Assembly (NCBI GenBank): GCA_024663395.1
Contig: JANFAH010000004.1
Location: 1,488,001-1,552,000, forward strand
From: Pisolithus tinctorius
Lineage: Eukaryota; Basidiomycota; Agaricomycetes; Boletales; Pisolithaceae
Direction of reading: 5' to 3'
Length of the DNA: 64,000 nucleotides
Position numbers and translations under genes: made by a program. Positions 10,980-23,149 of the stretch are shown here, piece after piece; the stretch's first letter is position 1, and every line of letters begins with the position of its first letter. The notes beneath the pieces were generated by a model that was not told the origin of the DNA, did not search any database, and worked only from the letters and a program-made list of their open reading frames with translations.

Positions 10980-13881
10980 TCATTTCGATCCCACCTCTGC
11001 TCGGAGCTGCTCGCTGACCCGCACATACTCGACAAGGCATTCGGGATTCCGTAGCGTAGCCGGATTGATACTTGATAGTGGAGCGCCGTTGATAATCTGG
11101 ATAAATCACCCTCCTCATCCGAAACAAGTCCGAAACGAAACGTGCACCTACTTTCTTCACCGGCACTTCTACCCTTTTCCCGTTTAGAGTATATGGGATA
11201 TCTTCTACTTGAACTATCTGGGAACGGCCAACAGGGGATTTCGTTAGCAGACACATCGGGGAAGACACGATGATGAGCGAGTGGGAGGGTAAACTTACTC
11301 GGGCAGGAACATGGCGAGCTGTCCTCCTTACCCTGATCTCCGTCTTGATCATACTCTCCATATCTGTACCTAGTGTCCTACCCGCGGGAAGTTTCACGAA
11401 TAGAATCACACGCTCATCTAAACCCCCTCCAAGGGTCTGTCCAACCACTAGCGCGTCCTCAATCGTACTAGTAGCTGTACTGTGTCCGGAAACAGAGAAG
11501 CACACATCGAGTACATCGTATATCTCCGATGACCCAAAACGAACTCCTCCTGGGTTTCTACGGGCCGATCGTCACGCCGATGTTCCCAATCGAACAAGAT
11601 ATGGACGCACAAGACACCGTCACTCCTACCCAACATGATGAGCCCCCCTCCATTTCCGCCGCGCGATCGCGTAAGCAACACATGGTCGCCATGATCTGAT
11701 CATTACAGAGAACATGTTAGTTATGCCACCCCCCCCCCAAACACGAGGCAGTCGCACTCACGCCACACGTGTTTGTATTCTGCAAAATAGGCTTGGTAGA
11801 ATCGTTCCGATGCCGCTCTAACGGCCTCGTCGGGTGCATCAAATCCGGAAAGGGGCCAAAAACCGAGGGGCATGCAAGGGAAGGGTCGCACGCAGACTAG
11901 TTCGCCAGCCTGACCCTCCTCTGACTTGACCCCCTCCTGGGAGTACGTTTCCACTGCCATCCCGAGCATGCGGCACTGTATCTCGCCTCGATAAACGGGC
12001 AGAGCCGTGCACATACCAGCGAACAGGGAGCATATATCCGTTCCCCCTATATACTAATATAAATATAATCGTGCATTGCAAGCACAGACCTCACCTGTTA
12101 TTGAGGCAAGTAGAACGTTTGGATGGATATCCTCGTAAACGTAGTCAAACAGTGCGGGTGCCAAAGGGGAGCCCGTGGAATAGATATGTCGCAAAGTCGA
12201 CAAATCATGATGTTCTCGGGGTTTGTAAACTTTCTATTGGCTCCACGTTAGTTACAACGTACGAGGTAAAGACGGAGCGCCATACGGAAAGTTGATCGAG
12301 GTACTTGGCACTTGTTCCGAAGATTGTGATTCGCAAGCTATCCACAAGACGCCAAAGATAGGCAGGATCCCTCAAAGGACTTCCATCGTAGAGAACGAGG
12401 GTACAACCTAGGCTCAGGCCACTCACAAGAAAATTCCACATCATCCATCCACTGGAAATGTAGGCGCAGTTTGATCATTCCGAACTTCCGGGGAAGAAGT
12501 ACACTCACGTTGTGGTATAATAAAAGAAAACGTCTTCTGGGCGTAGATCTGCACAAATCACGAATTCTTTCTTCGACTGCAATAGCATTCCTCCAGCGCG
12601 GTGAACAATGGGTCTAGAGAGAGGTGCATCAGCTCGGCTTGGCGAAGTTGGCGTACTAAATGCATACTTGGGACGACCTGCAATGAAATCCCAGCAGAGT
12701 TGGTGACGAGTTTAGCGGGCACAATTCGACGTACCCGTGGTTCCGGAGCTGAAAAGAATCCACAGGGGCCAGTCGAAGCTCTGGCGACTCCATTCAATTT
12801 CTCCATTCCTGCGTCCAAGGGCCTTCGCCTTCCCCTCGGCAATAAAGCTGTCCCAGAGTTCCCACCCTCTAATCAGAATGGAAGGGTCCCGCCTACCCGT
12901 TTCGATAATGACTACTTTAGGCTCCAAAGCGCAGCGCTCGTGGAGACCGGACAGCAAAGCCTGCAACTTTGGCAGATGCTGGTGCACTTTAGCGTTGTAA
13001 CTGTCAATACGTTAACCGCCGAGTCCTTTCCATCAGTCAAGCATAGCCTACACCACAGCGTCCACAGCGAAGATGACGCGAGGCCGGACTTGCTCGAAAC
13101 TGTGCACCTGTTGAGGGATCTGGATCTATTTGATGTGAAGGAATTCGTTACCGCTCTAGTACGCCTTCTGCACCGAAATCCGCAGCAGCGCTGACCCAAA
13201 TGCAGCCTGATGTGAGAGGCGGAGTCAGGGGGCACTCTGCGAGTGACGCTGAAAGAGATTGGTACCGATCGCTGTGGCTGCCAGACACGCCGCAACATTT
13301 TCCTGTGCAACTGATGAGCGCTTGAGCACGGAACACGCGCATCAGAATGACGTACGATGCAATTGGAACAATAGGACGCTACTCGATCGCCTGGTTTAAG
13401 CTCCAGTTGATGGAGTGCAGAGACGAGATTCGCCACGATGTCGTACAACTGCGCGTACGTAACATGCCTATCTACAGGGCTTGGACAGTTGGGCGTTGGT
13501 TCAGCTACATTCACATGTAGTCGATCTAGCATTAATGAAACACGGAGAGAAAGACGTACTTGCTTGTATGAGAGCGATCTTGTGCTCGGAGCGACAGCTG
13601 AGTATGTTCTCCGCCCAGTTCAGTCTTGCCCCCTGAAACCATGGTGAGTTGGAGGCGGGGACTGCTTGATTGTCGACGACATGGCTGCCCTTGCTGCCGA
13701 TGATACCGACGTCATCCCATACGAGGCTCCAGAACAGATCGATGTGTTTTGTCGACCAGGTGTACAGATCAGAGTATGTTTCGAGCGAGGCGTGGTACTT
13801 CTCATTTATCTTATCGAGGAACGAAAAATACCGAGTAGCCTTGGGATCTGGCGGGACGTACAGGGGAGTTTCCTCAGACAT
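10980..13881 (-). CDS. Acetoacetyl-CoA synthetase (acetoacetate-CoA ligase)
   Basis: An adenylate-forming enzyme that activates acetoacetate to acetoacetyl-CoA in the cytosol, feeding sterol and lipid synthesis. It starts MSEETPLYVPPDPKATRYF and continues with the family-specific N-terminal part (YSDLYTWSTKHIDLFWSLVW, SPWFQGARLNWAENIL). The adenylation region includes VTYAQLYDIVANLVSAL, the phosphate-binding loop WILFSSGTTG, and VYRGEIQCRMLGMAVE. The C-terminal domain has VGQTLGGGLDERVILFVKL and YTLNGKRVEVPVKKIINGA, ending SEQLRAEVGSK at 10980. The N-terminal aromatic block distinguishes it from acetyl-CoA synthetase. At least ten introns. Upstream in-frame Mets exist to 14043, but the conserved start is at 13881. 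Head to head with the endopolyphosphatase gene, 189 bases apart. Confidence 0.9.
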
Positions 13882-14070
13882 TCTTCTCAGTGGATGGTGG
13901 TAGGTTACAGTATCTGAGACGGTGACGGAATTGGAGAGCTTGGACGTTGCACCAGTACGAACGTGGGACGACGGGTCGCTTTTCCGTGGATTCTCCCTGT
14001 CCAGTGTCAACCCCCTCCGCTTATAATGGGGTGGTGCGTGCAATTGCTGTACCCGTAAGGTTTCCTTTAC

Positions 14071-16649
14071 ATGTTGCTCACTTGGTTGGTGCTAGGGCTC
14101 TGCTCGCCAGCCACGAGTCTGCCCACCCAGTTGGTGCTCGATGCGCCGCAGCTTCACTCATCACAGGGAGGTATGTTGATCAGGATTATCCATCGTGTGC
14201 TACGTTGATCTGATCTCTTGCAGATCGTCGCCTCCATGGCAGGTTCTTGCATATAACTGATCTACACCCCGACCCATACTACAAACGCGGTGCCCACCCT
14301 TCCACCGCTTGCCACAGAAAAAAGCCCAAGAAGAAACGCCGCGCCGGGTACTACGGAACGGCTTACAAGTATGTCTTCCATCTTGCTGTTTCTCCGTCAT
14401 TTACGTGACCTGCTTGGCGTAGGGAGTGCGACTCTCCACTTGCGCTGACGAACTTCACGCTCGATTACCTAGAAGAGCGCTGGAGCGATGAAATAGACTT
14501 CGTAATATGTGAGTCTCTTTGCAACATTGTCCACCTGTATAGGTCTCGGATGCTCCAAAACCAGGGACTGGGGATAGTGCCAGGTACGATGCTGGGTCCT
14601 GTCTGACTGCCATCAACTTGACATCGTTCTCACAAGGCATGACAATGACGACAAGATCCCACGACCTCTCAGTGAGGTCTACGAACTTAATGGAGCCGTA
14701 GCCGAAAAGATGAAACAGGTCTTCTCAAGTAAAGGCATTCCAGTGGTACCAACTATAGGTAAGGTGTCCTGTCTTCCTTGTGGCGTCGATGGCAGTCATA
14801 CTCTTGCTCAGGGAACAACGACGTCTGGCGTGGGTGCTCTTTTTTTTTTTTTTTTTGTTCCTTCTTGCGTCTGACACCCGCGGAACTTTCGGCTTTAGCA
14901 CACGTAAGACCGTTTACCACCTTCACTTTGGCGTAAGCTGACACGATGATCAGAATACCCTTCTTCCAGGCCAGTTAGTTTCAGGTTGTGCCAAAACATG
15001 GTCGGTTGACGCCCAACGTACACAACAGGTCCCAATGACATCACCAGAACATACTCTTCGTAGGTTGTCCAGCACTATGGAGACATGAGTCTTATGATTC
15101 CACAGGATGTGGGGCAGTTTCATACCCCCGGATTCCCAAGTATCTTTCCTTCGGGGCGGTTATTTTTCCGTAGAAGTGGTGCCTGGTGCACTTGCTGTTG
15201 TCAGCCTCAACACGATGTATTTCTACTCTTCCAACGAAGGCACGTACAGGCCAATACTAATGTCGTCTGAAATCGTCATCAATGCCATCTCCCGTAGGTG
15301 TAAATGGTTGCCCAACGGGTGACGATGACGACCCGGGAAATCAGCAATTCGCATGGTTTGAGGATCAGTTGACAACGTTCCGTTCCCGTCAGTTGCAGGT
15401 GAGTATGTCAATACTGGTTGCATCAGATCCACGCAAGCATCGATCTTGAATTACGAACAGGTGTGGGTGACGGGTGTGTTTCATTTATTTGTGTGGAAGA
15501 ATCGCGGCTTACGGTGTTCAGGCCATGTTCCGCCGACAGATGAACATTATTATTCGCGATGTGTGAGTTGTCGCGGGGCGGACTTGGTTATCTGGCTGAT
15601 CGACTCATCAGTACGGTCGCTACGTGGAATTGAGCCTACGATTCCAAGACACGATTCTCGGACATCTTTTTGGTGTAAGTGTGCGAATCATATCCGCCGT
15701 ATACAGGCCTAATTTTGGCCCCACAGCACCTTAATACCGATCACGTACGATTATTTTCCCGAGGAACCGCTATATGGCTAAATTATATCAACCACAGTTT
15801 TACTTTATGAAGGCGGACGACGTCCACGTGGAGGGGGATACGGATGCGGACGCAGAAGAGACGCCCGAACTCACAAAGCATGCAGCTTCATTATTCGATA
15901 TGTTGATCGCGGACTTTTTGCGGCTGCCGGGTCCCAAGGACGAGATGGACTATGGGGACTATGCAGTTGTTAACGTCAATCCGTCTGTGGTACCGAATCC
16001 TTACGTTCCGACATTCAGGGCGTACGTGTACAACGTAACAGGTTTGACGGACATTGGGGTGCGGGAAGTGGGTACGAGTGGACACTACGGCGGGGTCGGG
16101 TTTAGAGGGTCCCCCGATTGTCAAAGAAAGTCTGGAAACAGAGCGGTGAAGTGCGAAGGAGGACCCGAGAGAGATGAATTAGGAGGATGCGGCGTTGATT
16201 TTGATTGCAAGGTTCATGTTGGGTCGCCTTCGCGGCGGAACGTGCTGTGGACGCCGCTTGGCTATGCACAGGTGAGCGATTCTGTTTGAAGGGGAGCGGT
16301 GAAGTGTTGAAGACATGGTGTATAGTATTGGATGCCGAAGGTGGAGAAATACGATGCGAGGGATACGCCGGAGTATGAGCTGGAGTATCTGACGTTCTCG
16401 TTATTAAGATTGCACACAGGGGGAGTGGCGGGGCGGACATCAAATACACAGCCCCTCATTCCGTTGGAGAACCTGCCGGAGGAGCTGCGGGATGCTGAGG
16501 TAAAGAAGTCGAAGTACGCGCCATATGAGATGGAGGACCTTACGATACCGTCGTGGGTGGAATTGGCGAGGAAGATCGGGAAAGAGGGCGGGAAGCTTCG
16601 CAAACGGTTCCGAAAGTACATGTACGTTGGGGGGACGGATGAGCCATAG
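14071..16649 (+). CDS. PPN1: Endopolyphosphatase (PPN1 family, calcineurin-like metallophosphatase)
   Basis: Cleaves long inorganic polyphosphate chains, in yeast in the vacuole after membrane insertion. It starts with a hydrophobic signal or anchor ([16 protein letters not shown]). Metallophosphatase motifs are in order: [13 protein letters not shown] (DxH), VIWTGDSARHD (GDxxxRHD), GNNDVW, and TGHVPP. Family blocks include [81 protein letters not shown] and [10 protein letters not shown]. The gene is split into more than a dozen exons, several of only 5-31 bases (14565-14583, 14812-14829, 14899-14903, 14954-14969, 15029-15059, 15461-15473). Two introns need a GC donor (14970 and 15240). The C-terminus ends VGGTDEP. 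Head to head with acetoacetyl-CoA synthetase. Confidence 0.9.
14899..14903 (+). other. 5-base micro-exon of the endopolyphosphatase gene
   Basis: The upstream exon ends GTC TGG C at 14829 and the downstream exon starts AAT ACC at 14954. Only the five bases CACAC, flanked by tttag and gtaaga, complete a Pro-His pair and give W-P-H-N-T-L-L-P-G, which matches the conserved WPHN element that follows GNNDV in this family. Both flanking introns also have plausible ctgac branch points near their 3' ends. Confidence 0.75.
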
Positions 16650-17154
16650 CTTGTAATATCGCAGTGGCGGGCAATGCTGGCCTGTGTGTGTGTGATTGAA
16701 GGCTCGGCTGTGGGAAGATATATTGACACTGCCAGTGAAGCAGAGTGAGGCGATAAAGGGAACTGCAAGTCTGAATAGGCAACTTCGGGGCCAAAAAAAG
16801 GAAGAAGAAAAAGAAAGAAGGAAAAAGATATCTTATTACCGTCGGTTGCCTTGACCACGTACGACCGACGACCCGTCATCATATCCCTGTACTACTTGAC
16901 TGACACGCTCCCCCCTTCTCTTGTTTCTCCAAGACACCACTGGTCCCCAGCCAAGCAGCGATCCGCTCCTCCTCCCCCTTTCCTTTCCTCTTCCTCTTCC
17001 TTTTCTTTTCTTCTTTCTCCTCTTTATTATCCTCGCTCGACCCTCGAACGCTCATTCCCCCCGTCTCAGTCGGCTGGTCCGCCCTGTTGCGCCGAGTCGG
17101 TATCGTCGTCGGCACTCCACCTTCATTTCCCCTTCTCTTTGTTCCCGGGCGCGT
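16650..17154. promoter_or_regulatory. Intergenic region and pyrimidine-rich leader upstream of the RFX gene
   Basis: From about 16905 to 17060 the plus strand is strikingly C/T-rich, with runs of tcctcttcc and ttcttt. Long pyrimidine tracts just upstream of the start codon are common in promoters and leaders of filamentous fungi. An open frame runs through it in phase with the RFX start, but its low-complexity Pro/Leu/Phe content speaks for leader, not coding. Confidence 0.45.
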
Positions 17155-20072
17155 ATGACGGCCGTCAGTGTCCCTCTGGACTACTTGCCACCCAACCACC
17201 CTCCTTCTCGTGCAAACTCTTTCGCTTCTTCCAGTTCCCGTCCTCAGTCCTCGCACGGTCTCCTCTCCCGGCTCCCATCTGGGATGTCCACCCCTGCTGA
17301 GGACCCTTACCGTCTCTCTTACATAGGCACAGATCATATCCGCCACACCCCCGCTTATTCTCTCTCCCATACTGACCTCTCACCAGGCCAATCACCCCCA
17401 AACAGCAATCTTGCAAACCCCGCCCTCAAAGGTCACATCAGACAGACTCATCTCAGAGCCCGTGCCGCCACATCTCCATATCCTCGCGACACAGAGAGCG
17501 TACACTCATCCTCAAGCGAAGCAGACGATATCTCCATGTATCTCGGCAGTTCTTCTGATTACCCTCCCATGTACGGGCATGGCCATCCCATGCCCACCAG
17601 TCATCAAGATACCATGCACACCGCAGGAGGCACTTTTGGGAGGATGTCAATCAGTCCAGACCACGCTCTCGAAAAATTGGCTATGAACGTCCGCACCGCC
17701 ACTACAACCAGTGCGTCCGACAGGGCAAAACAGATTTTCGTGCAGGCTTGGTAAGCCTCCTTTTCCTTTCACACCTTTTTGTTGACCCTTCGGACACACT
17801 AGGTTGACTGCCAATTATGCACCCTACCCCGACGGCAATGTACCCCGTCAGGGTCTCTATTTCTCCTATCGTCGCGTCTGCGACCAGTACGGGATCCCTC
17901 ATATAAACACTGCTACGCTTGGTAAAGCGATCAGGCTGTGTTTCCCAAACATCAAGACACGCCGTCTCGGTGTACGCGGAAATAGCAAATATCACTGTAA
18001 GCGTGCCCATTGTAATTCATGATGTCTTGATCGGAGCAAGACTGATGATGGATCCCTCTCATTGGGTGACTGGAACAATAAGATTGCGGCATTCGACCAG
18101 CTACCTCAACAGAAGCGGAGTTCCTTCAGGATTACATTCGCAAGTCCAACAACAACGCGGGGCAGTCGTCTATTAATGCTGCGCGTGCCGCGCAGGAATC
18201 CACAGAGAATGCAAACAAGGGTGAGGAGCGGTCAGATGAAGACGAAGACGAGGATTCAGAAGGATCCAGCGCCTCTAAGCGGAACTCTCTCGCTCTCTCC
18301 GGAGATCTCAAAGGCAGCCTTCCGTACGACGAGTTAAGCGACAAAACACCCACCACCGGTAGCCTCCTTTCTCAGGCTCAAGCGTCTGTGAGAAACAACG
18401 CCTATCCTAGTCACGCTTCAATCCGCCGTCACACAAGCCAACCTGACCCCAGTCTCGCACCGCAACCAACGCTATCACTAGGCGCAAATGGTTCATTTGT
18501 ACACCCCAAACAATATCACTCCGTCCGCCTTATGCCTCACTTTCCGTCCATCGAGGAAGCCGTTGGAACCAACTCCGCTTCCCCACATAGCATTGCCGCC
18601 AGGGAAGTCTGGAACTGGTTCCAGGATCATCTCGACGCAGTCTTAGACTGTGCCCGCGCTTTCCGATTTGATCAGTTTGAAATAAACCTGCGCAATTTTT
18701 GGTCAACTCTGTCTGGCAGCCACCGCGAGATCGTGCATGCACCAGCTATTGCAGGCCTGATGGCTAAGGCCGACGCGATAGTCTATGATGTGAGCCGTTG
18801 ATAAGTCGCGGGGTCGCAATTCTCTGACCTTTGATCCAGGAAATTCTGGAGTTCCTCCGCTCACAAATGCTGTCTCCCATATCTTCAACTTCCATTGCCA
18901 GCCTCCGGCAGTTTGCCGGAAAAATGGAGAAAATTTTACTTCTCGCTCTTGAAGGCTACGGGAGTACCTTTATGGAACCAAAAGTAGAGCTGGGGGCGCG
19001 CTTTGGACACCTTGTGTGTGCGTATCATAGGATGTCTTACAACCTTTCCCGCCTCCCTGACACTTTCCCAGTGAGATTCCTAGACATTTATCAGGTGACC
19101 CAGGCTCTCAACACAGTCCTTACGAATCAAAAGCAACTTGCGGAGATGCGACGTTCCTGGCAAAAGCTGGATTTCGAGGCTGTTCGGAATCAGTCAGCAT
19201 TAGTGTGCAACTGCCGCCATGAGGATCTCGTGCAACTCTTGGAAGTAGAGTTTGTGGCCATGCTGGATTCTCTCTCGAAGAGCAACGAGCCCGTCAGAGA
19301 AGTGATGGCATGGGCTGATAAATGCACTGAAAGGCTTATGGAGCAGCGCATAGGCACGAGCGACGAAAGAGGCGCCTTGAGCTCGCGCAGTATCCTTATT
19401 CGATGGGGATATGTAACTAGTCAGGTCATGCGGGACCTTGTAAGCTTGTTTCGTCATGTTATCGTCCGCTGCTACGTTCTGACTCCACACCCAGACTATT
19501 AGAAGTGACCCCGCATTCGGGGCTTTCCAGATCCTGAAGCTGTTCCTCGAGTGCGTGTGTACATGGAATCACTTTGAACATTGTTACTGATGAGACACAG
19601 CGATTGGATAGCAGTTAATATTTTGAGGAGTGTCGCGTTGTCCACCACATCTGTGGCGGCTTCAGTGGAGCCTGTGATACAACAATTTTTCTCTCTTTCA
19701 CCTATGGCCGGCCAAGAAAGCTTTAGTGGGTTGGAAGCTCGATCCCAACAGCACGCAATCCATCGTGCACCGACTACGTCGAGCATGCTCGCTGCATTGC
19801 AACAGGACCCATTCCCCCCTGGCGCGCTGGATACGTCAGCTCCCGGATTCGGTTCTGATGCGTACGGCAGCTTGAACTACATGGATGCCTCAGTTCCTCC
19901 CGACGACTCAATATCTTCTGTTCACCAAGCTGGTCTTTCTTTTTCCGATTACGCTACAACCAACACGTTTGATGTTGCGTCTTTCACCCCCCAAGACTTG
20001 AGCTTGGCGCCTGGCAATACCACCGAACCAGATCGCGAGGCTGAACCGATTAAAGTGGAGACTGCCTCCTAA
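17155..20072 (+). CDS. RFX-family winged-helix transcription factor
   Basis: A DNA-binding regulator; yeast Crt1 represses DNA-damage-inducible genes. It starts MTAVSVPLDYLPPNHPP, then has a long Ser/Pro/His-rich disordered N-terminus. The RFX winged helix is split by an intron near 17756-17803: KQIFVQAW | LTANYAPYPDGNVPRQGLYF, SYRRVCDQYGIPHINTATLG, KAIRLCFPNIKTRRLGVRGN, SKYHY. After a Ser/acidic linker come the conserved central and dimerisation regions (HSIAAREVWNWFQDHLDAVL, IYQVTQALNTVLTNQKQLAE, VEFVAMLDSLSKSNEPVREV). The C-terminal part (LSATYPQ-free, Gln/Ser/Asp-rich) ends DREAEPIKVETAS. Start chosen after the pyrimidine-rich leader; a frame from 16921 exists but looks like leader. Convergent with BFR1. 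Confidence 0.9.
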
Positions 20073-20388
20073 ACGTATAGCCAATCTCTCACTAAAAACT
20101 ATATACCAATCGGGTTTTCGGGCTCTTCGCAGAAGACATAATTTCTGCTGGTTATTACATATGTCGATATCACTCTCCCCGTGTCATTTATTCGTCAGCC
20201 ATTGCGCGTATATCTGTATTGACCTGCTTTCAGTCATTTCCTTCGTATTGTATGTGTCTTGATTCTAACCTGAATAATTATTTCCGTTCTCTCCAGACTA
20301 TGCGGCTTTGCCTTGCTGGTATGATTCTAGTAAGTGTACGTGATTGTAAGATACGGTATCAGGCGGTCCAACCCTTTACCCCTGCAAA
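20073..20388. other. Convergent 3' region of RFX and BFR1 genes
   Basis: Holds both 3' UTRs. A/T-rich, with no gene of its own. Confidence 0.5.
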
Positions 20389-22136
20389 TTACTGTTCTGC
20401 CTCAACCTCCAAAACTGCGTCGTCGGTGGACACCGTAGATTCGAGCACTGGGCTGTTATCTAGCGTTCCCGACTCTACCTCTCCATTAGGGTCCTCTGGT
20501 GGCGACTCTGCACGAGATGGCGTCGTGTCTAGCTTGATCCCGCTGGTGAGACGCTGTATCTCCATCTCTGCTTTCGCCATGTTCTCCGCCGTGCCACGTT
20601 TTTGATTGGCCACAAACCACGCTTGCTTGGTTTTGATGTCTTCAATGACACGCGGGACGTCGTCTGGACCAGTCGGAGCAGGTATCGAGAGAGAGAGTAG
20701 AGCTTTCAGCATGGGTAATGAAAGGTTGAGGTTACCAGACTTGGTCGGTTTGTCTTTCTTTCCTTTCCTCTGCTTCCCCACAAAGTATGCCTCTTCCTCA
20801 CCCTTCTTCTTCCGCACTACCAGGCCCTGGTCGACATCTTCGACTTTTCTTGGTTCGAGTTTTGGTACTCCGGCCAGATCAGCCTTTACGGATGACGACG
20901 CAGAAGAAAGTGCTGCGGTAGAGGTGGTCTTCCCCGATAAGGCGTCGATGAGAATCTGACAATCTTCTATTTGCGTTTGATAAGCTGGCAAAGCTGCCTC
21001 CTCGCGCAAACGTTCTACTATCTCGAGTTTCTGTCTAGCTTCCTCTTCGGCCTTTTGGGCGCGAGCTCTCTCAAGCCTACGAGCGCGGTCTTCCTGTATC
21101 TTGTTCCAGAAGCGATCCGAAGCATCACGAAACTCTTGTGAGATCTCTCGCTTCTTGTTGTACAGGTCGTTCAGTTGGGCTTGAAGTTCGTCGCGCTCCT
21201 TGATGAGCTTGGAGCGACCAACATAGATGTCGTCAGACTCCTTCTTGAGCCCGTCCAGTTCCGCTTTGATAGTTTCGTAACGGTTAGACAGAGCCATTGC
21301 CTCGGGGTCGTCCAGTTGGTTGCGCAGTTCGTCCACGGCACGACGGTCTTCTTCGATGGCATCCTGCTTGCTTTGGAAGCTCTCTACAGTCTTGCGTGAC
21401 CGTGAAAGTTGTGATATTTCTTGAAGGGCATGCTTTTCATCCGCAAGTTTCATTTTTCCTGAGTCGACTTGATTTCTCAGGTTCCTAAAAAAGCGAGAGC
21501 TGTTAACGAGGGTGAAGGTAATATTCGCGACTACGTACTGGATTTGAGCGTCGACCTCGGCGACCGTCCGGAAGGACGCCTTTGCCCTGGCAGCCTGCAA
21601 TTCCTTGTTCTGCGACACGATGATTCCATCAGAGTCCAGCAGTAAAGGGGAGTGTTGATGATCAATACCTGATTTTGTATGTTGTCCTGCAAGGCCTTGA
21701 TCCGCTCCATGATCTTACCTCGGCTCATCTTATTGCCAGACTGTTGTCCTCGTATGGTGTCCAGCTCTGCGCGAAGGGCAGCAACCCTATCATTGGGACC
21801 GTCCGGTTTATGTACATTTGACAACTTGGCGCGAACAGCATTCTGCGAATGACGTGTCAGGCTACTGCAACAAGTACTTGCATGGAAAAAAAAATGACGC
21901 ACAACTTTAGCCTGTATTACATCGATCTCTGACTGAATTCTGGCTTTTTCGGCCTCGAACGCAGCCTTGTCTGGTTTCGTGGAGGACGAAGAACTAGGAG
22001 TCCGCTCCGTTACCCCCGCAACAGCGGCTTTGGGGGCAGGTGAAGATGGGACTCTGCTGGCCTCGTCGCTCTTGCCAGGTGCTGTGCGACCGTTGGTGTT
22101 AGTAGACCCAGACTTCTGTTTTTGCGTCGGTGCCAT
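20389..22136 (-). CDS. BFR1: BFR1-like coiled-coil protein (polysome/mRNP, nuclear segregation)
   Basis: In yeast, Bfr1 binds mRNP complexes and polysomes at the ER and affects secretion and ploidy. The start MAPTQKQKSGSTNTNGR leads into a Ser/Pro/Thr-rich segment, then a very long charged coiled coil: FEAEKARIQSEIDVIQAKV, VAALRAELDTIRGQQSG, MSRGKIMERIKALQDNIQNQ, AEVDAQIQYLRNQVDSGKM, LSRSRKTVESFQSKQDAIEE, RRAVDELRNQLDDPEAMAL, and REISQEFRDASDRFWNKIQE. The order and the KMSRGKI element match the family. Introns fall near 21485-21540, 21610-21670 and 21843-21903. The C-terminal tail is acidic (ESTVSTDDAVLEVEAEQ). No membrane segment. Family call good; molecular role in this fungus inferred. Confidence 0.85.
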
Positions 22137-22381
22137 AGTTAATAGTGTAAAATGACCTGGATGGTAACGAAAGCAAACTACAAGTCCGTGTGAAATTTTA
22201 ATTCGTGGCTTTTTTAGAAGGCGAGAAGATGAGGAGCGAGTTCAGGTGTGGAAATCTTTTTCCACGGATTTCGACCTAGTCTGGCACCGGTTCGGTCAAC
22301 AAAAAAAGCCCGGGGCGTTGCCAAGTGCCAACGTTAAGCGTACTGAACGAAGATGCGTTTTGTACTGGGCGTATCTTAAGC

Positions 22382-23003
22382 TCAGATAATGACTTTAGTG
22401 TCAAGCTTTGCTACTTCCCGTCTACACTCTTCGTACACTTCCCGGTAGTCGTCTTCATTACCACCCTCTGCATCCTTCTGAACCTTGCGCTTCTGATCTG
22501 GACATACCATGACGCAACTCGTCGGTCGTTTAGTCGAGCTCGCGTGTCCGAGTTCCTCCTTCGATGGTACAAACACGTAGGGTATTTGTGCTTCCTCCGC
22601 GAGCACGGGTAGATGCGAAATAATATCAATTGGGTTGATGTCAGCGGCGAGAATGAGCAAGCTGTACGGAGGAACATGCAGGTCAGTTGCACAGATGTGG
22701 TAACTGCCAGTGGTGTCTACCAACCCTCTTTCTCCCTTGCGTATACCCTTAACCACCTCCTTTACGCCGCGTTTCACCTGCCTGGCCTTGGAGGCTGTGG
22801 AGGGGGAGTTGCCATCGACATATAGACACACACGTTGGTGCAGCGAGCCCACCTTTCTTAACCGTCTTGTGCAGCTTTTTCACCAGTTTTTTCTGCGCCA
22901 GTGGACTGGCGATGGGGGAAAGGTCTTCCAGCGGGATGATGATTTCGTCCTTTTCTTTTTCCTTCTTGTCTTTTTTCGATTTCTTTGGCGAAGGGGAGTC
23001 CAT
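22382..23003 (-). CDS. NHP2: H/ACA snoRNP subunit NHP2 (L7Ae-type RNA-binding protein)
   Basis: Part of the H/ACA ribonucleoprotein that guides pseudouridylation of rRNA and snRNA in the nucleolus. The N-terminus is a Lys-rich, low-complexity stretch (MDSPSPKKSKKDKKEKEKDE), followed by IPLEDLSPIASPLAQKKLVKK, a short basic region ASKARQVKRGVKEVVKGIRKG, and the L7Ae core LLILAADINPIDIISHLPVL, PYVFVPSKEELGHASSTKRP. A C-terminal charged extension is also present. The motif RGVKEVVKGIRKG and the downstream SKEELGxAxxxKRPT are diagnostic. Two introns. The start at 23003 is head to head with the ELG1-like gene across only 146 bases, so the two genes share one promoter region. Family certain. Confidence 0.95.
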
Positions 23004-23149
23004 GCCTAATATGCCCCGATGAGGTGGGTGATGGTGTCTTTGCTCAAAGGCAAATGCATATCCCAGATGAGTTCTATCGCGACTTGGTCTGCAGCGTGGG
23101 ATATTTTTCGTCACGCGTCGACTCGCGCCCGGACCGAGTAGCTTTAACC
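23004..23149. promoter_or_regulatory. Very short bidirectional promoter of NHP2 and the ELG1-like gene
   Basis: Only 146 bases separate the two start codons. No element assigned. Confidence 0.5.

Noticed and set aside
14831..14856. Long T run as a possible terminator or poly-T element
   Set aside because: It lies inside an intron of the endopolyphosphatase gene and serves as its pyrimidine tract or is simple sequence.
16921..17154. Upstream extension of the RFX protein in the same frame
   Set aside because: The stretch is a C/T tract giving a low-complexity Pro/Leu/Phe translation; it fits a leader better than coding sequence.
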